A stretch of 64,000 nucleotides of DNA from Niebla homalea (GCA_019925105.1 JAHGAU010000001.1:2294001-2358000); one strand, 5' to 3'; positions 10,219 through 21,655 are shown, counted from the first letter of the stretch. The notes: a model not told the origin generated them from the letters alone. A program made the numbers and translations.

Positions 10219-13200
10219 TCACCTCTTCACCTTCTTTCCCCTCCTGCCCCCACCACCACCACCACCACCGCCGCCGCCACCGTCATCCTCGGTACCCTTA
10301 CGCTTCTTCCCCTCCCTCCTCCAATACTCGTCTCTCTCCCTCTTCTCCCTTCCGGCCTTCTTCTCCGCACTCTCGGCCATCCTCCTCCTGAACGGCTCCC
10401 GCTTCTCCTCCTTCTTCAGCCTCCGCTTCTCCACCTTCTCATTCCGCACCGTCAGGATCTTCTGCATCAGATCCCGCGCCCGGCGCTCCTCCCCGCCCAG
10501 CACGACGGCGCGTTTCTGCAGGTACGTCTGTTTTCGCTGAGGCGCCATCTGCGCGATTTGTGATTTGAAGGGGAGGTCTGCGGCAAGGGCCTTGGGTACG
10601 CGGAGTGGGTTGAAGTGGCGGGTTTCGCGCTCGATGGGGCGGTAGGCGGAGTTCTTGTGCTGTGGGGTGGGGAGGGCGGCGTCGGCACGGATCTGGCCGG
10701 TGAGGCGCATCATGGCATTTTGCTGCTGATTCTCGGAGGCTGTGATGGGTTGCTGAGGGTCTTGCCCATCGCCCTTCTTCCTCTGGGAAGGAGGCGGATT
10801 CTCAAGGAGATTGGTGACGGGGTTGTAGAAGCGGTGGGGTTTGATGGTGTACCATGCTCGTAAGAAGACAATATCGCTCATGAGAACCTTGTCCTCGAAG
10901 GTGGCACGGAAGTGACCTTCGGGCTTGCTCAGGGCCCGCTTGATCTGGCCACGGATACCCGAGACGGTGCGGATGCTGGCGCCTTCGAACTTGGCGATCT
11001 CGAGTGCGGTGCTGAACATGTCGCGGATGAAGGCTGTGTTGCGGAAGATCTTGTATGGCTGACCTGTGAGCTTCAACTTCTTGACGATCTCCGTGTTCTC
11101 GTCGACGTTAAGCACCACACCGGTAGCTGCTATGCGAAAGTTGGGTGTTTGGTTTGAAAAGGACTGTACACAGCAGAAGCCGGTGTTGGGTGCTACAAGT
11201 GGACCGTAGAAAGTGCCGAAGCAGTGCATGTGCTCAGGAGTGTACTTGAGCATGCGGTTCCTCGTGCGAGAGTCCGAGATGCTATAGATGGGAAGCGTCT
11301 GGAAGCGTCGCCAGCCCAGAGAGAATATAAGAGGGTCATTTGTTTTGAGAATCTTCTTGTGCCAGCGGTGCCGCTTGATCCGTATCTGCACGAAGCCAAA
11401 GCGCGTTTCTGTTGGTGCCAGTCCTCCAATTATGATAGGATTCGCTGGATTGAAGGAAGTGGAGAATTCGCAAGGGACTTTGGCGAGCACTATGCGCGCA
11501 TATGTGCCAGCCTTGTGACCCTCGACTCGCACACGAGAAGTTTCATCAAGAGCATCGAACTCGGCACGATTGATTGTGAGTTGCTTCTGGATCTGTGCCT
11601 TTTGTGCTTCGTACCAGTCGTCCTCACCAAATTCTTCATCCGGGTCCTGTGCGCCTGGATCATTCTGCTTGCCGAACCCTTCACGATCCTCCTCCTCGAA
11701 GCGCAGCTTCAGCTCTTCTTTACGCCTGGCGTTTCTGTCCCGCTCGGCGCCTATGCTCATGCTAGACTCCTCCTCAACCTGTTGTTGAAGGCTTGGTCCA
11801 TCTACAGCCTCGAGGTCTTCGAAATCGCCGTCACCTTCGTCGCCGTCATTATCATCTGTGACAATGCCCGCATCATGGTCATGATCATTCGTCAACCTTG
11901 TCATCGTGAATCGTTGCCTCAATACTTCTAAATTATCTGGATCGCTCCACTTTTGAGCCAGCCTGTCGTCGTCATAGATGGGCAAATCGTTGTCTGCAAG
12001 ATTATTCTCCCAAGGGGATAGTTTGGCTTTGCTGAAAAACTCATCTGGCTCTTCCAGCTTTTCATTCATTATAATATTGTCCTTCATGTCGTCTGCTTCA
12101 CCTTTCCATTGACGCACGACCTCTGCCGGCGTTAAGGACTCATCGTAGATCAATCTTGCGAGATCGGAGGGTCGATAACCATGTCTAGCGCCATATAGTC
12201 CTCTTGCGTTCTCCTTCAGGTTTTCCTTCCAACTGAGCGCAGCTTGCTCCTCGCCCTCCTCGTCCTCTGAATCGTCTTGTCCACTTTCAAATTCTTGATC
12301 CTTTACGCTGGAAACGGAGCCTATGTCCGAGTCACTGTTGGCAAATTGAATGTCGTTCGCGTTCAGATTCGGGGGGCTATCCTTTGTAGGTTTGCTAAAA
12401 AGGCGTCCCAGGTGCGCCGTGGGTACCTCCTTGCCTTCTGAGAAGTCATTCTCCTCGCCGTCCTCACTGCCACTCACAAACCCCTCGTCATCGAGCAGTA
12501 CGTCGTCGTCGCCATCTTCACGCTCAATGACGCGGGCGGCTCGGGGCTCCTTTCGACCGGTATCCTCTTCCATTCTCTGATGTAGAAGGCCTCCGCCAGT
12601 GAACAAGCGAACACCGTCGTCGGCCTCACCAAGCAACCGCCTCTCCCCTTGCAGGCCGACAACCATCTGCTCGCCGAAGCCACGCTCTCCACTAGGTGCG
12701 CCATCCTTGTCAAAGTTGGAGGTCTTGACATCAATATAGACAGCATCTTTGTCTACCAAAACTCCCCCAACATCTGACATTGGCGCGAACAGAAGCTTAT
12801 GCTTCTCGCCCAGACGTCGGCGGCCAGCCTTTCCGGTTGACTTGGCGATCTCTTGATCCATAAACGGCGTTGGACAAGGGTCAGGCAATGCCTCTATAGC
12901 TGACACATTCAGGTCACCAAGACCGGGCACGTGTACATGCGCCCCCTCAGCCGGAAAGTTGGTGCCCCGCAGGTATCCATAGAGAGCCACAGTCCTATCG
13001 GTCTTGGGGTTCTCCTCCACGGTGGTCGGTGATGTGATGTCCAGCATCCTGTCCACCAGGCAATATGGATGTGCGTTGCGCCACACCAATGGCCGAGGAG
13101 CTTTCATGACTGAGATGAAACGCGACAAGTTGTGAACCTCTCTGTCGGGGTAGCGCCCATTGATGATTCCTGATAGATAGAACATTTTTGCACCCTGATA

Positions 13201-13892
13201 TAATTCACTCCAGAAGCGATGCTTCAATCTCTTTTTGGTGTCTTTCAATGTTTGGGGTTTCCGAAACAAATCCAGATGGGTGAGTATACCAAAGACGTTG
13301 CCGGGCATCCCGCTCGATGACAAGACGTTGAGGAACTCCATAGTCTCCATCTCGAACCCAAAGTTGCCATCAATCATCAAGAGCACTATATCAACTACCT
13401 TGCTCACATCAACCATCGCGGCTAATGAGTCTGCAGGGCATTCTATGAACGTCAACCTCTTCCTCTTCGATGTGACAACGGTCAGAGGTCCTGTGGGAGA
13501 AGCAAGTGAATGTTTTGTGTATCGTTTGATCAAGGATTTGATCAGCGTGCTTTTTCCGACACCTGGTGGTCCAACGACAGCGACAATTTGTGGAGGAGGA
13601 TCTTGGGGGAGACGGTCGATCTGGGGTACATGGAGTCTCTTCTCGTTTATCTGCGCTGCCGGTCAGGAGCTTCTTGAACACAATGTTACGTGTAGCATAC
13701 CTCATGCGATCGCACAGCTTGTTTCTTGAGGCGACCGGGATTGGCAAATGCGAACGCCTTTGGATTACGATCTGCATATCCGTCAGACAAGCGGAGGGAA
13801 GAATAGGTTTCCTGCAGAGAGATTTATATACCCCCCGTGTGCTTCTTCTTCTCCTTGCTTTTCCGGTGAGGACGATTCTGTTGATCCTCCAT
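10219..13892 (-). CDS. BMS1: Ribosome biogenesis GTPase Bms1
   Basis: Proposed structure is complement(join(10219..13650,13701..13771,13832..13892)), 1187 aa. The first exons encode MEDQQNRPHRKSKEKKKHTG, then RNPKAFAFANPGRLKKQAVR, the typical Bms1 N-terminus. Introns use GTATAT/GCAG and GTATGC/GCAG and keep frame. Exon 3 opens with the P-loop GPPGVGKST at residues about 71-79, followed by the GTPase core (FIECP, MIDGNFGFEMETMEFLN, THLD). Next come the AARP2CN region, an acidic low-complexity middle and the conserved RIBIOP_C/Tsr1-like C-terminal domain (FGFVQIRIKRHRWHKKIL, YTPEHMHCFGTFYGP). In yeast, Bms1 binds Rcl1 and U3 snoRNP in the nucleolus and drives early 18S pre-rRNA processing. The tail ends in a basic helix plus a run of about 12 glycines before RRGKKVKR. 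That run comes from a GGT/GGC/GGA trinucleotide repeat and looks variable. Divergent from the next gene over 412 bp. Confidence 0.96.
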
Positions 13893-14304
13893 TATTGCCG
13901 CTGCTGTGTAGAGAGGATGAAGCTTCCACAAGCCGGCTCTGCAAGCTCGGTACTGCCTTGACTGCTCATGTTGACCTTTCCATCTCTAAAATCATGCAGG
14001 TGTGCCGGGAATAAAGGTTCTGCCGAAGCCGAAAGCTTGAGTAGTGAATGTGCGTCATTCGTCTCGCGTGCATTAGCGATTGCGTGCGTAAGACCTGGCT
14101 GCGGCCTGGTCTGCAAAAACCACCGGCTACTTCCGTGGGGTAAGACTGAGGTGCATGACTGATAATTAGACGCCTGGGCAACCTTCTCGTACCGCTGTTC
14201 ACCAAACTTTCATAGCCTCAAATCAAGACCTGAATTGAAGAGAAGATTTTGCCTCTCAACAAAGTTATTCTACCTTGCCAGGACTATCTGAAAAAGTTTG
14301 CACT
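13893..14304. promoter_or_regulatory. Divergent promoter region between BMS1 and the Pbi2-like gene
   Basis: The 412-bp gap separates two start codons facing outward, so it must contain both promoters. I see no convincing TATA box or specific factor site. No ORF of interest is present. Confidence 0.45.
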
Positions 14305-14695
14305 ATGCCTACCATGTTCAATGTACGTGAAGTATTCGCCGGACGCTTCAACCATACGCCACCTGAGGCTAACATCTTCATATAGATCACGTTGAGGCAG
14401 AATGCAGATGAAGCAGAGTTGAACAAGTTGAGCTTTACTTTTTCACATCCTGTCATAGCAAGACTGACGCATTTCCGAAGAGCTAAGGAAACCGCCAAAT
14501 CGAAGGGCGGCCTCATTCGACACGAGTACACTCTGATCAAAGGCTTCACGTAGGTCAAGCTGGGCCAGTCGAGCTCCTTATCAACGACTTTGCTGACGAT
14601 TGAGCAGCGTTGAGTTTCCAAATGACACAGTGCATACCTTGGAATCAAATGATCATATCCACGTTGAGCAGGACGGTGAGGCAAAAGCCAATTAG
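14305..14695 (+). CDS. Proteinase inhibitor I9, yeast Pbi2 (IB2)-like; 71 aa in four exons
   Basis: This gene is invisible as a single frame. Proposed structure is join(14305..14322,14386..14426,14481..14549,14608..14695), 72 codons including stop. Introns start GTACGT, GTTGAG, GTAGGT and end ATAG, GAAG, GCAG; two of them have CTGAC-type branch sites. The product runs MPTMFN, ITLRQNADEAELNKAKETA, KSKGGLIRHEYTLIKGFT, VEFPNDTVHTLESNDHIHV, EQDGEAKAN. It matches the inhibitor I9 fold: GG-x-I-x-H-x-Y-x-x-IKGFT followed by the P-x-D-x-V-x-x-L strand-helix and a short acidic tail. Yeast Pbi2 (75 aa) is a cytosolic inhibitor of vacuolar proteinase B that also acts in vacuole fusion. Length and motif order agree. 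The second intron has weaker splice signals but restores the expected ELNKAKETAKSKGG junction. The long frame on the opposite strand (14265-14852) is a shadow. Confidence 0.85.
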
Positions 14696-15153
14696 TATAC
14701 GCTGTTTGCATTTCATTGGCGAGTCGCAGTTCGGACATCTTGCATGGAAGCTGAGAGACGGGATGTTCCTCGAAAGGGGGACCGACTGTATGAGGTCCGA
14801 GTACAGTCGTTACTGCAAATCTTGACACGGGGATATGAGACGTGGTAGACAACGAGAGTCAAATAGTTTACTGATGAGAAGAGAACATGGCTGAATCCAT
14901 TGAACCAGTACCCAGAGTATTCTGCTCATAATGCGTCAACCATTGCTTGATAGATTCTGTGTACAGTCAACGAAAGGTTTTAAACATTACTCGTAAGAGT
15001 GAACACTGAACAGAGTCATGCTGGTGGGGTACCGTGGGGGCCTGTGGGGGTGGGAGCCCGTGGGGGCAGCGCAAATTACTAGGTACCCAGGTACATAGTC
15101 AAATCTCCCAAAGTGACTTGAATCCCATTTGAAAATGGACAGTCAACAGAGCA
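14696..15153. other. Intergenic region with G-rich imperfect repeats
   Basis: No gene is supported. At about 15026-15070 there are four or five imperfect copies of GTGGGGG-type heptamers (gtggggg, ctgtgggggtggg, cgtgggggcag). They could form a G-quadruplex upstream of the kinase gene; this is inference from composition. Confidence 0.5.
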
Positions 15154-16607
15154 ATGGCTCGACGACCAATTGTTATCGACGCCCATCTCTCACGGCCTCG
15201 ATCTGTCCCGAGACACAGCTTAAGATGCCTAGCCACGGCGAGAGCTGTCGCACGAGGGGATGCTCACCCAGAGCCCTCCTTTCCACCCACAACACCAGTC
15301 GATAATGAGCAGATTGCTCAATTAGCCGCCAAACCGCTCCATACCTTGACTCTGGCAGATCTTGTGAGGTGCAAGAAAGAGTTCCGACCTCCAGAGTCTT
15401 CTGCAGCAAGCTGATGCTCTCAAGACATGGTCGACCGCCGCTCAACAGCACCTCCCTACTCTCCTCTGCCAATTTCTCGCTATCCTTGATACCTATTCGC
15501 CTTGCCCACCGCATTCAAGCTCTGCGCAATTTGCCTTTCATCGTGGTCTCAAATCCACACATCGCCAAGATATATAACAACTACATGCATTCGCTCTCTA
15601 CCCTATTGCCCTACTCCAATCGATCCATTCAAACCCTCGAGGAAGAAATTCAATTTACAGAGGTCATGGCCGATCTGGTGCAGACTCATAGCAACACAAT
15701 TCCTACAATGGCGCGCGGTTTGCTTGAAAGCAGGAGATATATTGCTCCAGACATAGTGACCCGCTTCCTAGATGAACACTTGCGCGCAAGGATAGGCACG
15801 AGGTTGATAGCTGAGCAGCATATTGCGCTTCACCTGTCTTCGCAATGCCACAATGCGTCGAGTATGTTTCCAGCTGCAGATCCAGGGGTGACAAGTCACA
15901 TCGGCGTCATAGACACCGCACTCAGACCTGCGGACATCGTACGTCAGTGCGAATCTTTTGTTGGTGAGATCTGTGAGTTAAAGTATGGCGTCCGCCCGAG
16001 TGTCGTGATCACTGGCGAACCCGAGACTCGCATCGCTCATGTACCAACCCACCTGGAGTACATCCTCACTGAGCTGCTCAAGAATGCCTTCCGAGCCACC
16101 GTCGAGCAAGGGCAGGAACGAGAAGCTATTGAGGTCACCATTGCAGCAGACCGCCCACTCACCAACAATTCCCCAATTCCAGGACAGCCTTTATCTCAAG
16201 CCAAGGATAAGGTTGCATCCAATTCAACCCGTGTGCAACTGGACTCGTCAACGCCTGCCGTGACCATCCGCATCAGGGACCGCGGCGGTGGTATTTCGCC
16301 AGTAGCGTATCCCAACATCTGGGCTTACAGCTTCACCACTTTTAACGATGACGAGGTTCCTTCCTCTTCGTCATCACCAACCGCTGCCACGATGAGCTCA
16401 GGGAATGGCAACTCGGACGCTCTGAATACAATTAGTGGCTCAGGTGGCGATACTAGCAGTCTTGCCGGACTTGGCTACGGCTTACCCCTGGGAAGAGCTT
16501 ACGCAGAACATTTTGGGGGAGGCATCTGGGTACAAAGCTTATGGGGCTGGGGTACCGATGTATATTTGAAAGTGAGAGGCTTATGCGGTGTCGAGGAAAA
16601 GCACTAG
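15154..16607 (+). CDS. Mitochondrial PDHK/BCKDK-family protein kinase (Pkp-type)
   Basis: Proposed structure is join(15154..15368,15425..16607), 465 aa. The intron begins GTGCAA, ends CAAG and keeps frame at LADLVR|HGRPP. The N-terminus is Arg-rich with few acids (MARRPIVIDAHLSRPRSVPR), as expected for a mitochondrial presequence. The four-helix regulatory domain follows (FIVVSNPHIAKIYNNYMHSL, RFLDEHLRARIGTRLIAEQH). The GHKL ATPase motifs are all present: N-box ELLKNAFRATVE, G1 DRGGGI and G2 GLGYGLPLGRAYAEHFGG, then WGWGTDVYL. This family phosphorylates the E1 alpha subunit of pyruvate or branched-chain 2-oxoacid dehydrogenase and inactivates it. I cannot decide between the two substrates, or between yeast Pkp1 and Pkp2 orthology. 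A Ser/Asn/Gly-rich insertion of about 40 residues lies between the G1 and G2 boxes, in the ATP-lid position, and is longer than usual. Confidence 0.93.
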
Positions 16608-18564
16608 GTCGATGCCTTCCTGGCTTCCCAATTGGAGGTGCCCAGTTAAAGGCCTAAATGAGCTTCAAAAGAGTATGATTGCCAGGCTACATAAGACACG
16701 ACCTTGTCCATTGATCGATTCGAGGTCACTGGACAGTTGAATGAAGGAGCAGAAGACGAAGGCCACCGGTTTCCATGTATGGACTGCTCACCGCTTCGTC
16801 TTTCGCTCCTCTCAGACATTCTCGTGGACGTGGCCATGTCTAGGTCTAACGCTTTTCGGCATTCTTCACTTTCAATAGCCGCCTTCCGAAGACCAGACTT
16901 TACATGTCAGACCGTGGCGATATTGTTGTGGCTCAATCGCTTTCTAGTCACAGGAAACAGGAAGAAAGATTTGAAACCAGGGTTCTATTCCGGCGGTCAC
17001 TGAAAAGGACCTTCCAAATTCCCGCACGAGTGGGTTTCGACCGCTGAATAAGTCTCTCATCCCCCACGCTCCCTGTCAACGTTAGTTTGGTCAGCATTAC
17101 AAACAACCGATGAAGCCAAAGCTTGGCGGGCCCGAGACGGCCGGAAGACGTTCCTTCTCTTCAGGGTTCAAAAGCCGTTTGATTCTAACGACGAACTCTC
17201 CATTAATCTATGATCAACAACGCTGCAAAAGAAGCTGCCCGCGCCATTTTTGGGGCGATTGCAACAATAGGGACGACGTCTTAGCAGGCGAAAGTCTCTC
17301 ACAATTCTTCTTTCGCATTTGCATAAATTATACGATTCATGAGGGTCCTCATCAGTAAAGGAATGCTTTTTCAGCAAAGGCAGATTTAGGGTTATTAGTA
17401 GATCGCTCGGACCTTGGGGCTGATGTAAGGTATCGGTCAGATTGCGCCCTACAAATAAGGATTAAGACACCAAATTAACATCCCGAATCTAGTTCGACAT
17501 GAAACAAGTAATCGACCCAAAATTTACCCCTTTGCAGCATACACTTGATGTCTGCCTGCCGTGAGATTAGTCAAACGAAACAACCATTTGTTAAAGAAGA
17601 GTGACATCAATTAGCTCATAAGCGCGGCCAGATCGTCACCGCCTTCAGTCCGGTCGGAGTCTTAGGTGAGGACGCCAGAAGGTGGCACACGCCTCGCTCT
17701 TGGAGAAGCTCGGCCAGGGTCCGAGGTCTACGTGGATTAAATATCAAAAATACCTCCTCGGGTAGGCCCTTCGGGACGTTATCCTTGTGCTTGGTGGCAT
17801 ATGCGTAAACGTGCAGTCCCATGCTGGTGGTTCTTGAAGTCCAAACCAGCATACCCCATGCCGCCACTTAATATGTCAACGGACATCATCGGGATTCGGA
17901 ATGGACATTGCACATGCAAAGGACCTTGCCTGTGGTTCCCGCAAGATGCGCCATTGGAGCGTTGATTAAACCCTCGGTAGGATTGAGCGAGCTTTAAACT
18001 AGTTGCCATGTGGAACTCCATGATTCCTACCGCGGTTGTTCCGATATATATGGTATGCTATGCGCGATGGAAACTTGCTTGTCAATCACAGCTCAGCCAC
18101 TTTCATACTCCCACCGCTCCCATGGGGCCCGTGGGCATCGATGGCACTGACGCGTGCTGACCTCAGATTTCTCAACATTATTACCCTCTCTGCAAGCTTA
18201 GCAAATCCTCTCGGTCTCTAATCCGGCTCGTCTCACCCGCCGAAATCGCGATCCAACCTCCTTCATCCGGATTCTGGTGCTGTCAGCGCCATTGATGACA
18301 AGGCTCTGTCTGGGGGCAAAGCATGACGACCTTTGTCATATACCTACAGCACAGTTACCTGGTGTTAAGGGAAATTTCTAACGACACATTTAAAGCCTTC
18401 CTCGAAGCAGCGTCCAAGAAGGTGGTCTGAGGTCGTTGCATTTGTTTTCATCGTCCGTCTAATCTCGTTCCCTCAATCGATGCTGCCTGGTAGTGCCTGA
18501 CCTTCACCTCCTGCTAGCCCGCGATCCTCTCAAGGTTACGCCTGGAGTGTTGATTCCAACGAAA
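16608..18564. other. Intergenic region, 2 kb
   Basis: No coding region, RNA gene or repeat is supported. Open frames are short and overlapping. The last few hundred bases may contain the promoter and leader of the AflR-like regulator; an upstream in-frame GTG at 18493 is not a credible start. Confidence 0.45.
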
Positions 18565-19993
18565 ATGCCTGCCAAAAGCCCCAGTTCCGGACCGAAGCTG
18601 AGGAATTCATGCGACTCTTGCAATCTCGCCAAGGTCAAGTGCTCGAAGGGGCGGCCCTCCTGTGCGAGGTGCGAGTATCAAGGAGTACAGTGCATCTATG
18701 GGGTGTCGATGAGGGCCGGGAAGCATCGCGCTCGTAATTCGAGTACGCATCCCGTTGTTATCTGCGTCCTTTCAAGCAGATGCGAGGACGTGGAGCGCTT
18801 GAATATCCGCTTCGTTCGTCCTGAAACAAATCCTTCAAAGGCCTGTATGCAGCACCACCTGCTAATTCATGATCGTTCCAGACATACAAAAACCAAGACC
18901 TGAATCTACGTCTTCGGGGTCTTCGGCGAAGCACGCATCGCCTCCACCGAAGCATGACCTATTCCCGGAGTCGCAAACATCTGATTCTTTGTGGGCATCT
19001 CTCATGGACGCGGACCCGCTCAACGGCGAATGGCCATCTTTGTTGACCGATGAATGCAACCCATACATGATGAGCAATACGGGCTTTTTAAGCGATAGCA
19101 AATTAGAGCAGCAGGACCAGGTTTCAGATCCATACGAGAGTTTGGGATACATGTACAAGCAAGCAGATGCCATGCAGGAAACAGCTGTAGAGACTCCACA
19201 CTTTCCGAACGGCTCGCCTTTTGCAGAACCGACTCCAACGTGCACAAGCTCACCGTGGACCATGTCTGAGCAAGGTTCGACCGAATTGCACGACATCTCA
19301 CCTGATGTACCAGCAATCCAGTGCGAGTGCAACCAACAGGTATTGCACCAACTTCATCAACTTACCACTCTCCTCGAATTCCCGGCAGCTTTTGATACGG
19401 CCCTGAACAGTAACAAACAAGCGGTCAATCTTTGCCATACAATCCTGACCAATCAAGCTCACCATCACTCAGACATCTCGTTTGTCATGACCCTTACAGC
19501 CCTGATAGCTAAAGTGATTGTGGTTTATGATCAAATCTATGAGCTGCTCAAGCCGCATAGTGGAACGACTTCTTTACGGCTCAGAAAGCCGAACAATCTG
19601 CAAGATCTGGAAATCCTGAACGAGCAGTCGATGGCGCATTCTCCCAGCGTATTTGATGCTTGTAGGAGTGACTCGCCTCACTCATCCTCGACCTCCATGA
19701 GCGGCTTCACTCCTCCATCAGTATCCCATCTCCCGGTCCGGCTCACTCTGGGCACATATCAGCTAGACCAGGAGCATGAGGAGAAGCTCAAGTCAGATAT
19801 TCTTCGAATCGAATTGTCGAAGGTTGGCTCACTGGTTCGCGCATTTGAGCAAAGATTTTGTGATGCAGCACCTCCGATTCAACAGCAGTCCAAGTATGAA
19901 GCCAAAGCGTTTGAGGACATGCTCCACTACCTGCAAAAGAGGCTGCGAGTTAGTGTGGAGCGTCCGAGGAGACCTGGGACTGTGCATGATTGA
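18565..19993 (+). CDS. Zn2Cys6 transcription factor with AflR-type regulatory domain
   Basis: Proposed structure is join(18565..18742,18882..19993), 429 aa. The intron starts GTACGC, ends CCAG and keeps phase. The start at 18565 puts the zinc cluster near the N-terminus: basic lead PKLRNS, then CDSCNLAKVKCSKGRPSCAR and CEYQGVQC. This gives C-x2-C-x6-C-x6-C-x2-C-x6-C, followed by a basic linker (MRAGKHRARNS). The middle is Ser/Pro-rich with likely activation segments. The C-terminal part carries the AflR-family pattern: NLCHTILTN, IAKVIVVYDQIYELL, then LTLGTYQLD...ILRIELSKVGSLVRAFEQRF. Such factors are nuclear regulators, often embedded in secondary-metabolite clusters (AflR itself drives aflatoxin/sterigmatocystin genes). 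No PKS, NRPS or tailoring enzyme is within reach here, so the target is unknown. Confidence 0.85.
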
Positions 19994-20509
19994 AATGGCA
20001 GGCGTTTCTGTGCAAGGGCGGGCCATTCGTCATGCTGGGTTTGACGACATGTACATATATATAGATATCTCCTTGTTTGTTAAGCAGCCCCTTTTCTTCC
20101 AAGGCAAGACGCCTCGCTCTTGACATACTACCGTTACTCCACTACCTACGTACCTTTGCCTCAGTCATCAAAATAACCTCTGATGGGTTGCTGGTCTGAG
20201 CGTCGATCAAAACGACCCACGGGCCGACCCAGAGGTGCAATTACTGCAGGCACGCGCGTCACGCTTGCCAAGCATACTACATCATACTGGGCGTTCTAAC
20301 CAGAACACATCGTCAAAAGGCAGCCTGACAAGCCTGACTTTCTGTATTAATCATTATTGTCACTTCTGTTCTGATCCCAATCTTCCGTCTTCTACCATGG
20401 TTATACACAATATCGACAATTAGCTGGATATCCTCACAAGCCTTCGCGCTCATCTCTACTGGGATATCCCCACCAGTGACACTCTTTTGGACCCATCCCA
20501 TCCCCGGGC
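19994..20509. other. Intergenic region
   Basis: This is a same-strand gap between the AflR-like regulator and the phosphatase gene. Nothing codes convincingly. Confidence 0.45.
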
Positions 20510-21655
20510 ATGGCCCGTCCTTGCAATCAGAAACCTAAGCCTTGGCTCAATCCAGGTTGCAACTATGACACCATGGTAGTCGACTCCGACGGTGTCAAAA
20601 ACTCTCCCGACCTGCATTCCAGCATGTCATTCACTCATCCTCCAACGTCACAGTCCCACTCTTCACCAAAACCCAAAATATACCCGCATGCCTCAGACGC
20701 TTTTGATATAGATCCGCCTCACTCCCCTGCACAAGCCTGGTCTTTCCGAGTCCCTTCACCGCCACGCCTCGTGGTGCCACCTCTATCTCTCGGATCGAAC
20801 GGCCTTCCAGATCTGCAGATGGTCAGTGGCCCCGCCCACGACTTCGAATCGAGCGGGTTTGCGAACAGCGAGTTCCTTCACACCGTCACCTACGGAAACT
20901 TCATCAAGAGCAATGCAATGCTGGAGTGGAAGTACGAGGAGCGGAGGAAAGCACAGGAGATCCTCCCTTTCCTGCATCTGGGCCCAAGTTCTGCCACACG
21001 GGATCGAGCTTATCTGGAGAGGGAGGGCATCACGATGGTCTTGGCTGTGCGGAACACGCTGAGTGCACATGCCCGTCTGTTGGGGAGCAAAGTAGCTGAA
21101 GGCATGGGCCTGGACGTCAAAGCCATCGATGTTGCCGGAAACATGGAACTCATCGCGGCCTTTCCAAAAGGCATCGAAACCATCAATACTCACCTGAGCC
21201 AAGTCTACAGGCATCAGCAGCAATCCCAGAACACGGGGAATGGACTCAACCCAAGGATGGGCAGGGTGCTTGTCTTTTGTGAGAGCGGCAACGAAAGATC
21301 TGCGAGCCTGGTCGTTGCGTATATCATGGCCATGTACTCCAAAGACCTGGTGACCGCTATCCAAATTGTCCAGGCACAGAGATTCGCAGTCGCATTTGAC
21401 GACTCATTACGTCATTTGCTTTCTACTTATGAATCCATACTGGCAGCGCGAAGAGATGTGGTACAAGCCAGCAGGATTCAGCAGGGGCCAGACGCTAATA
21501 CGGCAGGAATGGTCCCGGTCACCCAGTCAAACGTGGGTAAAAGGACCTTTGATGAAGTCGATCCTGAAGAGGACTGGGACATGATTGAAGCGAACGGTTC
21601 ATCCAACTTGAAAGACCCGTCTTGGAGGGGAGGTGCAGCACCTTTCGAGAGTTGA
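20510..21655 (+). CDS. Dual-specificity phosphatase-like protein with FCESGNER signature
   Basis: Single exon, 381 aa. Residues 1-100 are Ser/Pro-rich and probably disordered. The DSP-type domain spans about 135-310: EILPFLHLGPSSATRDRAYL, then EREGITMVLAVRN, then the P-loop region RVLVFCESGNERSASLVVAY at about residues 251-270, then MAMYSKDLVTAIQIVQAQRF. The catalytic Cys and Arg of CX5R are present (C-E-S-G-N-E-R), but the usual preceding His is Phe and the loop has Asn-Glu before Arg. This resembles a fungal group related to STYX-type interactors, so it may be a weak phosphatase or a phosphoprotein-binding scaffold. The acidic C-terminus (EVDPEEDWDMIEANG) is a possible docking tail. An internal Met at residue 22 (MVVDSDG) is an alternative start. 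Confidence 0.85.
   Translation: MARPCNQKPKPWLNPGCNYDTMVVDSDGVKNSPDLHSSMSFTHPPTSQSHSSPKPKIYPHASDAFDIDPPHSPAQAWSFRVPSPPRLVVPPLSLGSNGLPDLQMVSGPAHDFESSGFANSEFLHTVTYGNFIKSNAMLEWKYEERRKAQEILPFLHLGPSSATRDRAYLEREGITMVLAVRNTLSAHARLLGSKVAEGMGLDVKAIDVAGNMELIAAFPKGIETINTHLSQVYRHQQQSQNTGNGLNPRMGRVLVFCESGNERSASLVVAYIMAMYSKDLVTAIQIVQAQRFAVAFDDSLRHLLSTYESILAARRDVVQASRIQQGPDANTAGMVPVTQSNVGKRTFDEVDPEEDWDMIEANGSSNLKDPSWRGGAAPFES

Noticed and set aside
10171..10563. Plus-strand frame rich in Leu/Pro/Thr near the 3' end of BMS1
   Set aside because: Antisense of the conserved Bms1 C-terminus.
11224..11931. 235-codon plus-strand frame inside BMS1
   Set aside because: Antisense shadow of a conserved coding exon.
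14265..14852. 195-codon open frame on the minus strand
   Set aside because: The plus strand reads as a complete spliced Pbi2-like gene through the same bases; the minus frame shows no family resemblance.
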